A DNA stretch of 6,216 bases. Origin: Lachnospiraceae bacterium (GTDB lineage Bacteria; Bacillota_A; Clostridia; Lachnospirales; Lachnospiraceae). Below are positions 1 to 5,623 of this stretch, piece after piece. Position 1 is the stretch's first letter. The number at the start of each line of letters is the position of its first letter. The notes under the pieces are model-generated. The model saw only the letters and a list, made by a program, of their open reading frames with translations. It was not told where the DNA came from and searched no databases. Position numbers and translations under genes: made by a program. Location of the stretch: contig JAEEJD010000066.1 of the NCBI GenBank assembly GCA_016281675.1, positions 1 to 6,216 of the forward strand, written 5' to 3'.

Positions 1-247
1 AGTAATGGTGTATTCCGCTTTCCGTTATTGAAGATAAACACTCCTGATAAAGCGAATCAAACAGATGCTTTAAGACTTCATCTTTATCGCGGAAATGCCT
101 GTAGAAAGTCTTTCTTGATATCCGGGCTTCCTGCGTGATCTGAGTTACCGTGATCTCTTTATAATCATAGGTATTCATTACCTTGAGCATGGCCACGGCT
201 ATGCTCTTCTTCGATCGTTCTGCAATAAGCCCGTTTGTATTGTTCAT
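1..247 (-). CDS. TetR/AcrR-family transcriptional regulator, N-terminal part (cut by window edge)
   Basis: Translating the minus strand from the ATG at 247-245 gives 82 residues with no stop before the window edge. Residues about 8-60 form the typical TetR N-terminal DNA-binding domain: a first helix (ERSKKSIAVAMLKVM), then the helix-turn-helix ITVTQITQEARISRKTFYRHF and the usual acidic/basic cap RDKDEVL. The K-TFYRHF recognition helix is the family hallmark. The ligand-binding C-terminal domain lies outside the window, so the inducer cannot be guessed. A GGGAGG ribosome binding site (minus strand, 263-258) sits about 10 bases before the ATG and supports this start. The gene is divergent from the alpha/beta hydrolase, the usual arrangement for a TetR protein that represses its neighbour and often itself. 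The family is clear; the target is inferred from layout. Confidence 0.93.
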   Translation of the reverse strand, partial: MNNTNGLIAERSKKSIAVAMLKVMNTYDYKEITVTQITQEARISRKTFYRHFRDKDEVLKHLFDSLYQECLSSITESGIHHY

Positions 248-264
248 GGGTAACAGACCTCCCG

Positions 265-279
265 GATGTGTGACACATC
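265..279. promoter_or_regulatory. Perfect 15-bp palindrome, candidate TetR operator
   Basis: GATGTGT-G-ACACATC is a perfect 7-bp inverted repeat around one central base, the size and symmetry expected of a TetR-dimer site. It lies in the divergent gap just upstream of the regulator's ribosome binding site. That places it within the regulator's leader and about 12 bp upstream of the hydrolase -35 box. Binding there could block elongation into the regulator gene and interfere with the hydrolase promoter. The palindrome is seen directly; its role is inferred. Confidence 0.6.
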
Positions 280-290
280 AGCTTTTTTGC

Positions 291-320
291 TTGCTATCGC
301 TTACAACGCAATTATATAAT
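291..320 (+). promoter_or_regulatory. Sigma-70-type promoter for the alpha/beta hydrolase
   Basis: A perfect -10 box TATAAT (315-320) is preceded by TTGCTA (291-296) with an 18-bp spacer. The predicted transcription start is near 327, giving a leader of about 50 nt with the AGGAGG site upstream of the ATG at 379. The -35 is only partly consensus, which suits a regulated promoter. Confidence 0.65.
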
Positions 321-339
321 GATCCCGAAGAGGTTACAA
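311..339 (-). promoter_or_regulatory. Sigma-70-type promoter for the TetR gene, overlapping the hydrolase promoter
   Basis: Read on the minus strand, TTGTAA (339-334) is followed after 17 bp by TATAAT (316-311). The block ATTATATAAT at 311-320 is self-complementary, so it offers a perfect -10 box on each strand. Transcription would start near 304 and give a leader of about 57 nt carrying the palindrome at 265-279. Overlapping -10 regions imply that polymerase cannot use both promoters at once. Confidence 0.5.
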
Positions 340-362
340 GTGTTACCCCAAAGGAGACAAAA

Positions 363-370
363 AAGGAGGA
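363..370 (+). promoter_or_regulatory. Ribosome binding site that fixes the hydrolase start
   Basis: AAGGAGGA lies 8 bases before the ATG at 379. It decides between that codon and the in-frame ATG at 319, which has no comparable site and overlaps the -10 box. Confidence 0.8.
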
Positions 371-378
371 GCGATACG

Positions 379-1515
379 ATGGAACTAAAAAGATATAGAA
401 AAGTTAATAGAATCAAACAATTCAATTTCCAGATCAACAGAGTGTTGACATATGGAGAAGAAGCTTGTGATGAAGAGCTGGTTATCAAGTATTTGTCAGA
501 TGTTCGTACGTTGGAAGAATGGTACGGGGCATGGACGAAATTATCAGCGATGGCGATTGACGGTAACAAGTATATGCATGCCGCTTATTATGACAGAATG
601 GCAGAGTTCTTTCTGAAGCAGAGTGATAGCAGAAAGTCGCCATTATATGATAAATGCATTGAAGAATATCATAAGGCGTTTGAGCAGTCGGGTATCGAGT
701 ATGCGGCGTATGAGGTTCCCTTTGAAAAAGGGTTCCTTAAGTGTATCCGGATGACGCCGGAGAATTACAGACAGACGGTACTTGTTTGCGGCGGATATGA
801 TTCTTTTATTGAAGAATTTGTGCTTCAGATTCACAGCTTTGTTCAAAAAGGTTTTGATGTGATCCTTATGGAAGGACCGGGCCAGGGAGATTGCGTAAGG
901 CAGAAAATATACTTTACGGAACGTTTTGAACTCCCGGTTGCAACAGTCCTTGATCACTTTGGTGTTACGTCCTGTACCATGGTGGGAATCTCATGGGGAG
1001 GGTTCTTTGCCCTGAGGGCGGCTGCTTTTGAAAAGAGGATAAAACACGTCGTTGCATATGATGCCATGGACGATGGACTGGAAGTAATGACTCATATTTT
1101 CCCCGGCTTGATATGCCGGTATGTCCGCAGGCTCATAAAGAGCGGGAATGAGACGAAGCTGATCAGAGTATTGACAAAAATAGCCCGAAAAAGTGTATTG
1201 GCAGACTGGATGCTGGCTCAGGGGCAGTTTATTACGGGCACAGATTCCATTCCTGCGATGTATCGATCGATAAGCGCGCACAATCTGACAGGTTTGTATG
1301 AGAGGATCGATCAGGATGTGCTGTTACTTGCCGGGGAGAAAGACCACTATATACCAATGTGCCAGTTTGAGAGATGCAGGGAAAAGATCAAAAATGCGAA
1401 ATCCTTGACATCGCGCTGCTTCACCAAAAAGGAAGGCGGAGAACAGCATTGCCAGATAGGAAATCATGGCATAGCTGTTGATGCAATTCTTGATTGGATT
1501 GAAAGAGTCAGCTGA
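379..1515 (+). CDS. Alpha/beta hydrolase with N-terminal helical domain
   Basis: This 378-residue serine hydrolase has no signal peptide and is probably cytoplasmic. Residues about 25-105 are helical and resemble the N-terminal domain of FrsA/DUF1100-like hydrolases. The catalytic fold starts at about residue 108. Visible landmarks are VLVCGGYDSF (134-143, oxyanion-hole strand), MEGPGQGD (164-171), the nucleophile elbow GISWGG with Ser205, the acid strand LLLAGEKDHYIP with Asp322, and GGEQHCQIGNH with His357 as the likely catalytic His (His363 is an alternative). The triad is complete, so the enzyme should be active; the substrate (ester, lactone, thioester or C-C bond) is unknown. The start at 379 has an AAGGAGG site about 9 bases upstream. 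An in-frame ATG at 319 lies within the promoter -10 box and cannot be on the main transcript. The gene is AT-richer than the right half of the window and lies next to an acyltransferase, which suggests acyl or ester chemistry. Confidence 0.9.
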   Translation: MELKRYRKVNRIKQFNFQINRVLTYGEEACDEELVIKYLSDVRTLEEWYGAWTKLSAMAIDGNKYMHAAYYDRMAEFFLKQSDSRKSPLYDKCIEEYHKAFEQSGIEYAAYEVPFEKGFLKCIRMTPENYRQTVLVCGGYDSFIEEFVLQIHSFVQKGFDVILMEGPGQGDCVRQKIYFTERFELPVATVLDHFGVTSCTMVGISWGGFFALRAAAFEKRIKHVVAYDAMDDGLEVMTHIFPGLICRYVRRLIKSGNETKLIRVLTKIARKSVLADWMLAQGQFITGTDSIPAMYRSISAHNLTGLYERIDQDVLLLAGEKDHYIPMCQFERCREKIKNAKSLTSRCFTKKEGGEQHCQIGNHGIAVDAILDWIERVS

Positions 1516-1558
1516 AAAAGATGAATGGGGGTGATGATCAGCGAAGCTGTTTCATCCG

Positions 1559-1567
1559 TGGTATAAT
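1559..1567 (+). promoter_or_regulatory. Possible extended -10 promoter in the gap before the acyltransferase
   Basis: TGGTATAAT (TG-N-TATAAT) is a perfect extended -10 motif in the 146-bp gap between the hydrolase and the acyltransferase, with no good -35 box at the right distance. If used, transcription would begin near 1574, about 88 nt before the acyltransferase ATG. The gap holds no convincing terminator, so the acyltransferase may also be read from the hydrolase promoter. Nothing else is recognisable in this gap. Confidence 0.4.
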
Positions 1568-1661
1568 GCCGTTACGAAATATCTTACAGGATGATCGACC
1601 AAGGCGTTTTTCAGTATAGAATAACAGATGAACGAACCGTAAATAAAGGAAAGATAAACTG

Positions 1662-2870
1662 ATGTCAGACAGGAAGTATTTATATACGGAAAGGGCGCAC
1701 TATATGTGCCCGAATATGCACTTCGGTATCGTGGCGGAGATCGGGGCAGAATTCGATGCGGACAGGATCATCGAGAGCATCGGGGTTCTGAAAGCGGCCC
1801 ATCCGCTTATGAGAAGTATGATCGCCGAAGAGCAGGGGAACTCCAGGATTTATTATGAGGAGCATCCGGAACTTGAGATCCCGGTAACGATAAAGGAGGC
1901 AGGCGACAACTGGCAGACTGATTATGAGACGGTATCCCAAGCCGGGTGGAACGTTCATGAGGAAGCCCTGCTCAAGGTCTTTGCCTATCCTTCCGGGAGC
2001 GGAACGAGAGTCCTTTTTATAACGCATCATCTTCTTTGTGACGGAAGAGGACTTCTTCAGTTGGTGCAGGAGTTCGCGGATCATTATGCGAACGGTGCCT
2101 TGCCGCACCCGGTTGACGAGAAACTCATGGAAAGTCTTGATGATCTTCCGGGCGGCAGCGACCTTGGGTTTATCAGTAAGGCGCTGATCAGGTATGCCAA
2201 TAAGAAATGGCGTAAAGAAGGGCATAAGGTCAGCTACGACGAGTATCTTGCGTTTGAACGTGATCATGATCCGAAACAGGATATCAAGCGTGAAATAAAG
2301 AATATTGACGAAGAAGAGCTGGATGCTCTTCTTGATCTGTGCAGGGAAAACGGGGTATCACTCAATGATTATCTTATTGCCCGGATGATGATCGATGAGG
2401 GCGTGGATAAGGTGGTCATAGCTTCCGACATAAGGAATAAGATCAAAAACTATAAGAAAGGCGCTCTTGGAAACTATGCGACTGCCTTCGGCGTGGTGGT
2501 TAAGAAGAGAAGCGCTGAGATCATGGAACTTGCCGGGGCTGTAGATCATGAAGTCAGGAGCATCATCAGTAAGCCGGACAGGGAGATGCTCGTTCTCTCG
2601 TGTTATTTCAATATGGATCCGGAACTTCTCGATGCCATAGCGATATCGACTCTTGGGTACTTTGAGAGCAAGGCCGGCAGATTTGTCGGCAGCAGGATGT
2701 TCGGCTATGAAAAACGCGACGGTCATTGTATCACGAACCTGGGCAGGGCAGAGAGCAGCGTGATAAGCGAGGCCGTGTTCATTCCGCCTGCATCTCCCGC
2801 AAACAGGAAAGCGTGGGGCGTTCTGACAATAAACAAAAAGATGAGGATATGTTCGATACATTCAATGTAA
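1662..2870 (+). CDS. Stand-alone condensation-domain-like acyltransferase
   Basis: A 402-residue protein of the chloramphenicol-acetyltransferase/condensation superfamily, which also contains PapA-type and alcohol O-acyltransferases. The catalytic motif HHxxxDG is intact as HHLLCDG at residues 122-128, with His123 as expected general base. The N-terminal block (YTERAHYMCPNMHFGIVAEI, then LKAAHPLMRS) matches the usual first strands and helix. IASDIRNKI (253-261) followed by ALGNYATAFG (268-277) corresponds to the superfamily's structural motif around the second half-barrel. The protein has no adenylation or carrier domain, so it would transfer an acyl group from a CoA or carrier donor to an alcohol or amine made elsewhere. 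The start has AAAGGA 11 bases upstream. The C-terminus is short, ending soon after the last core strand (WGVLTINKKMRIC). It is followed after 56 bp by the flavodoxin/ferredoxin gene, with which it is probably co-transcribed. The substrate is unknown. Confidence 0.85.
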   Translation: MSDRKYLYTERAHYMCPNMHFGIVAEIGAEFDADRIIESIGVLKAAHPLMRSMIAEEQGNSRIYYEEHPELEIPVTIKEAGDNWQTDYETVSQAGWNVHEEALLKVFAYPSGSGTRVLFITHHLLCDGRGLLQLVQEFADHYANGALPHPVDEKLMESLDDLPGGSDLGFISKALIRYANKKWRKEGHKVSYDEYLAFERDHDPKQDIKREIKNIDEEELDALLDLCRENGVSLNDYLIARMMIDEGVDKVVIASDIRNKIKNYKKGALGNYATAFGVVVKKRSAEIMELAGAVDHEVRSIISKPDREMLVLSCYFNMDPELLDAIAISTLGYFESKAGRFVGSRMFGYEKRDGHCITNLGRAESSVISEAVFIPPASPANRKAWGVLTINKKMRICSIHSM

Positions 2871-2926
2871 ATGTGTAATGATGATCGGCAAGTTCGATTT
2901 CTGTTCTATAGAGTAAAGGAAAACCA

Positions 2927-3688
2927 ATGACAGGCATATATTTCAGCGGAACAGGAAACTCCCGGTATGCGGCAGAGCTGTTTTGCCGGGAATATGATAA
3001 AGACGCCATCGCATATTCCATTGAAGATGATGACGTATTAATGGCTGTGAACAGTGCTGACATGATCGTGTTTGCTTATCCGGTTCAGTTCAGTACGGTT
3101 CCGAAGATCGTGAGGGATTTCGTTACAGATAACAAGGAATTGTGGCGAAGCAGGAAAGTCTTTGTGATAGCAACCATGGGCCTTTTCAGCGGGGATGGCG
3201 CAGGACTGCTCGGACGGCTTCTTGAGAGGTACGGAGCAGACGTGACAGGCGGCCTCCATCTTAAGATGCCGGATAGTATTGCGGATGAAAAAGCACTGAA
3301 GCGTCCATTGGAAAAGAACAAAGAACTTGTGAAACAAGCGGAACGGAAGATAAAGGAATCTGTCAGACAACTGAAAGAAGGACATCCCACACAGGAAGGC
3401 ATAGGTCCGCTATACAGACTGGCCGGCTTTTGGGGGCAAAGGGCATACTTTGGGCATAAGACCGGGGAGTACTCTTCAAAGCTGAAGATTGATGAGGAAA
3501 AATGTACTGGTTGCGGAAAGTGCGAGAAACTCTGTCCGATGAAAAACATCACCATAGTGGAACATAAAGCGGTTCCGGGTGACCGCTGCACGATGTGTTA
3601 CCGATGTATCAACAAGTGTCCGGGGCAGGCTATCACTCTTCTGGGGAAAAGAGTGATAGAGCAATGTCAGATTGAGAAATACATATAA
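2927..3688 (+). CDS. EFR1-type flavodoxin/ferredoxin fusion protein (2x[4Fe-4S])
   Basis: This 253-residue cytoplasmic electron-transfer protein begins with a flavodoxin-like domain. The FMN-phosphate loop is FSGTGNSRY (residues 6-14), followed by the second strand and loop FAYPVQFSTVP (49-59) and TMGLFSGDGAG (83-93). A charged helical linker (about 120-152) leads to a bacterial ferredoxin domain with two complete CxxCxxCxxxCP motifs: Cys193/196/199/203 and Cys221/224/227/231. All eight cluster ligands are present. Length and order match the EFR1 family of clostridial and other anaerobes. It probably passes low-potential electrons between ferredoxin and a partner enzyme. No obvious reductase or radical-SAM partner is visible in the window. 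AAAGGA lies 6 bases before the ATG. The 3' end of the coding region contains an 11-bp perfect inverted repeat. No Rho-independent terminator follows. Confidence 0.92.
   Translation: MTGIYFSGTGNSRYAAELFCREYDKDAIAYSIEDDDVLMAVNSADMIVFAYPVQFSTVPKIVRDFVTDNKELWRSRKVFVIATMGLFSGDGAGLLGRLLERYGADVTGGLHLKMPDSIADEKALKRPLEKNKELVKQAERKIKESVRQLKEGHPTQEGIGPLYRLAGFWGQRAYFGHKTGEYSSKLKIDEEKCTGCGKCEKLCPMKNITIVEHKAVPGDRCTMCYRCINKCPGQAITLLGKRVIEQCQIEKYI
3630..3659 (+). repeat. Perfect 11-bp inverted repeat (hairpin) inside the 3' end of the flavodoxin/ferredoxin gene
   Basis: CTATCACTCTT (3630-3640) and AAGAGTGATAG (3649-3659) are exactly complementary with an 8-base loop. The hairpin ends 29 bases before the end of the stop codon and has no T-run after it on either strand, so it is not a standard intrinsic terminator. 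It could protect the mRNA 3' end, act as a protein site, or be chance. Confidence 0.6.
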
Positions 3689-3774
3689 AACAATATCCTG
3701 TATGGCGGATTCTTAAATGATCGTAGATGGACAGATGATGCTGTACGGCACGGTTTGTACCGCGAAAATCCGCA

Positions 3775-3803
3775 TTTACAAAGGACGTTTTTTGAGATAC
3801 AAT
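3775..3803 (+). promoter_or_regulatory. Near-consensus sigma-70 promoter of the phosphofructokinase gene
   Basis: TTTACA (3775-3780) and TACAAT (3798-3803) are separated by exactly 17 bp, each one base off consensus. The predicted start is near 3810, giving a 5' leader of about 57 nt. Upstream, 3689-3774 holds no recognisable gene. It has a 7-bp long-range inverted pair, GCGGATT (3705-3711) with AATCCGC (3767-3773), whose meaning is unclear. Confidence 0.72.
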
Positions 3804-3820
3804 CAAACAGTTGTTGTTAA

Positions 3821-3837
3821 CGCGCCCGAAAGGCGCG
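3821..3837 (+). other. 5'-UTR hairpin ahead of the phosphofructokinase gene
   Basis: CGCGCC and GGCGCG form a 6-bp all-GC stem with a CGAAA loop. It begins about 10 nt after the predicted transcription start and ends 15 nt before the AAAGGAGG site. A 5'-proximal stem that leaves the ribosome site free is typical of leaders that protect stable mRNAs from decay. There is no T-run, so it is not a terminator. Confidence 0.55.
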
Positions 3838-3852
3838 GGAGAATCATCACAT

Positions 3853-3860
3853 AAAGGAGG
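3853..3860 (+). promoter_or_regulatory. Strong ribosome binding site of the phosphofructokinase gene
   Basis: AAAGGAGG is a near-perfect Shine-Dalgarno sequence 6 bases before the ATG at 3867. It suggests high translation and fixes the start. Confidence 0.85.
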
Positions 3861-3866
3861 ATCCAA

Positions 3867-5525
3867 ATGAATCTGTCACCTCTTCAGAAAGTCAGGTATG
3901 AGTACAAGCCCAAGCTCCCCGGGATGCTCAGAGGCGGGATCGCGGAGATCTGCGTGAAGGACGGAGCAGCCACCGAGAGCGTCGCGGATCAGGACAAGAT
4001 CAAAGCCCTTTTCCCCAATACATACGGCAAGCCCGAGATCACTTTTGAGAAGGGCACCAATACTTCCGCAGCAAAGAAGCAGGTGGTGGGCGTGATCCTC
4101 TCCGGCGGACAGGCTCCCGGCGGACATAACGTCATCTCCGGTCTTTATGACGCGTTAAAGGCCACAAACAGCGAGAACGTGCTGCTCGGTTTCAAGGGCG
4201 GCCCCGACGGGCTTCTGAAGAATGACTACGTGGAGTTCGATGACGCGTTCATCGATGCTTACAGGAATACCGGCGGTTTCGATATCATCGGTTCGGGCCG
4301 TACCAAGCTCGAGACCAAAGAGCAGTTCGCCATCGTCGCGGAGAATGCGAAGAAGAACGGACTGACTGCCATCGTGATCATCGGCGGCGACGATTCCAAC
4401 ACCAACGCCGCCACGCTTGCGGAGTATATGGCGGCCAACAACACCGGCGTCCAGGTCATCGGCTGCCCCAAGACGATCGACGGCGATCTGAAGAATGAGG
4501 ACATTGAGGCTTCCTTTGGTTTCGATACCGCGACCAAGACGTATTCGGAGCTGATCGGCAACATCGAGAGAGATGCCAATTCCGCCAAGAAGTACTGGCA
4601 CTTCATCAAGGTCATGGGCCGCAGCGCTTCCCATGTGGCCCTTGAGTGCGCGCTTGAGACGCAGCCCAACATCTGCCTGATCGGCGAGGAAGTGGCGGCG
4701 AAGAAGATATCGCTTGCCCAGATCACCAATTACATCGCGGACGCAGTGGAGAAGCGCGGCAACAACGGCGAGAACTTCGGTGTGGCCATCATCCCCGAGG
4801 GTATCGTTGAGTTCGTTTCCGTGTTCTCCAAGCTGATCGCCGAGATCAACGAGCTCCTTGCGGGCAGCAAGACCGATGAGTTCAATGCGCTTCCCGACTG
4901 GGACGCCAAATATGCGTTCATCAAGTCCGGTCTCACCGCCGAATCTTTTGCGGTGTTTGATATCCTGCCGCAGTTCGTGCAGCAGCAGCTCTTCCTGGAG
5001 AGAGATCCTCACGGCAATGTCCAGGTTTCGCTGATCGAGTCCGAGAAGCTGTTCTCCGAGATGGTGAAGAGCGAGCTTGCGAAGAGAAAAGCGGCCGGGA
5101 CCTACAAGGGGAAATTCGGCGCGCAGCATCACTTCTTCGGATATGAAGGCAGATGCGCGTTCCCTTCCAACTTCGATGCCGACTATTGCTACTCCCTCGG
5201 CTACAACGCCTTCATGCTCATCCAGTACGGCTACACGGGATACCTTTCCAAGGTTTCCAACCTGTCCAAGCCCGCGGAGGAGTGGGTCGCAGGCGGCATG
5301 CCCATCACCAAGATGATGAACATGGAGAGGAGAAACGGCGAAGACAAGCCCGTTATCCGCAAGGCACTCGTGGAGCTTGACGGGAAGCCCTTCAAGTTCT
5401 TCGAGGCGAACAGAGACAAGTGGGCGGTGGAGACGAGCTTCACCTATCCCGGCGCGATCCAGTATTTCGGACCTTCCGAGGTATGTGATCTGACGACCCG
5501 GACGCTTGCTCTTGAGAAGGGCTGA
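3867..5525 (+). CDS. pfp: Pyrophosphate-fructose-6-phosphate 1-phosphotransferase (PPi-PFK), long clade
   Basis: This 552-residue cytoplasmic enzyme reversibly phosphorylates fructose-6-phosphate with pyrophosphate, giving fructose-1,6-bisphosphate in glycolysis or gluconeogenesis. Landmarks in order: [16 protein letters not shown] (75-90, phosphate-donor loop), GGDDSNTNA (173-181), PKTIDGDL (201-208, catalytic Asp205), MGRSASH (250-256), IIPEGIVEF (308-316) and [19 protein letters not shown] (426-446, sugar-phosphate region). Asp176 replaces the Gly of the ATP-PFK motif GGDGS, and Lys202 replaces the Gly of PGTIDND. These two changes are the known markers of pyrophosphate rather than ATP use. 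The length of about 550 residues matches the long clade that includes plant, spirochaete and many clostridial enzymes. The gene has its own promoter, leader hairpin, strong ribosome site and terminator, so it appears to be a single-gene unit. Codon use is C/G-rich at third positions, as expected for a highly expressed core gene here. Confidence 0.97.
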   Translation: MNLSPLQKVRYEYKPKLPGMLRGGIAEICVKDGAATESVADQDKIKALFPNTYGKPEITFEKGTNTSAAKKQVVGVILSGGQAPGGHNVISGLYDALKATNSENVLLGFKGGPDGLLKNDYVEFDDAFIDAYRNTGGFDIIGSGRTKLETKEQFAIVAENAKKNGLTAIVIIGGDDSNTNAATLAEYMAANNTGVQVIGCPKTIDGDLKNEDIEASFGFDTATKTYSELIGNIERDANSAKKYWHFIKVMGRSASHVALECALETQPNICLIGEEVAAKKISLAQITNYIADAVEKRGNNGENFGVAIIPEGIVEFVSVFSKLIAEINELLAGSKTDEFNALPDWDAKYAFIKSGLTAESFAVFDILPQFVQQQLFLERDPHGNVQVSLIESEKLFSEMVKSELAKRKAAGTYKGKFGAQHHFFGYEGRCAFPSNFDADYCYSLGYNAFMLIQYGYTGYLSKVSNLSKPAEEWVAGGMPITKMMNMERRNGEDKPVIRKALVELDGKPFKFFEANRDKWAVETSFTYPGAIQYFGPSEVCDLTTRTLALEKG

Positions 5526-5554
5526 GACAGACTGAAGTATATGCAGTGATCAGG

Positions 5555-5592
5555 AACCCCCGTCCGGAGCAGGTGCCCGGGCGGGAGTTTTT
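5555..5592 (+). terminator. Rho-independent terminator after the phosphofructokinase gene
   Basis: The 5' arm 5555-5567 (AACCCCCGTCCGG) pairs with 5577-5589 (CCGGGCGGGAGTT), with one C-A mismatch and one G-T wobble and a 9-base loop. The T-run at 5588-5592 follows directly. It begins 30 bases after the stop codon. The GC-rich stem with a T tract is a classic intrinsic terminator, and it ends the pfp transcript just before peptidase T. Confidence 0.88.
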
Positions 5593-5623
5593 GTTCCGCA
5601 GACGCATGGGAAAGAGGATGGCC

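Noticed and set aside
1525..1566. Tiny frame MGVMISEAVSSVV, whose ISEAV resembles ISEAV near the end of the acyltransferase (about 2762-2776)
   Set aside because: I considered it as a relic of a duplicated acyltransferase end, but the match is only five residues with poor flanking similarity; chance is more likely.
1512..1614. Inverted pair CTGAAAAA (1512-1519) / TTTTTCAG (1607-1614) around the gap after the hydrolase
   Set aside because: The arms are low-complexity, A/T-rich and 87 bases apart; a stable structure or terminator is not supported.
1680..2267. Minus-strand open frame (195 codons) inside the acyltransferase gene
   Set aside because: The plus strand carries a complete HHxxxDG acyltransferase; the antisense product shows no motif.
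3705..3773. Possible structured RNA or riboswitch from the long-range pair GCGGATT/AATCCGC and the near-repeats TGTACGGC/TGTACCGC
   Set aside because: The pairing is short, lies upstream of the predicted transcription start and matches no riboswitch core that I recognise.
3717..3854. 45-codon plus-strand open frame filling the gap before the phosphofructokinase gene
   Set aside because: It contains the pfp promoter, ends in the pfp ribosome site and has only a weak GGCGG ahead of it. A stop-free run of this length is not rare by chance.
4155..5132. Long open frame (325 codons) antisense to the phosphofructokinase gene
   Set aside because: It lies fully opposite a well-conserved enzyme gene, and its leucine/aspartate/arginine-rich translation is what GC-biased third positions produce on the other strand. 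It has no recognisable domain.
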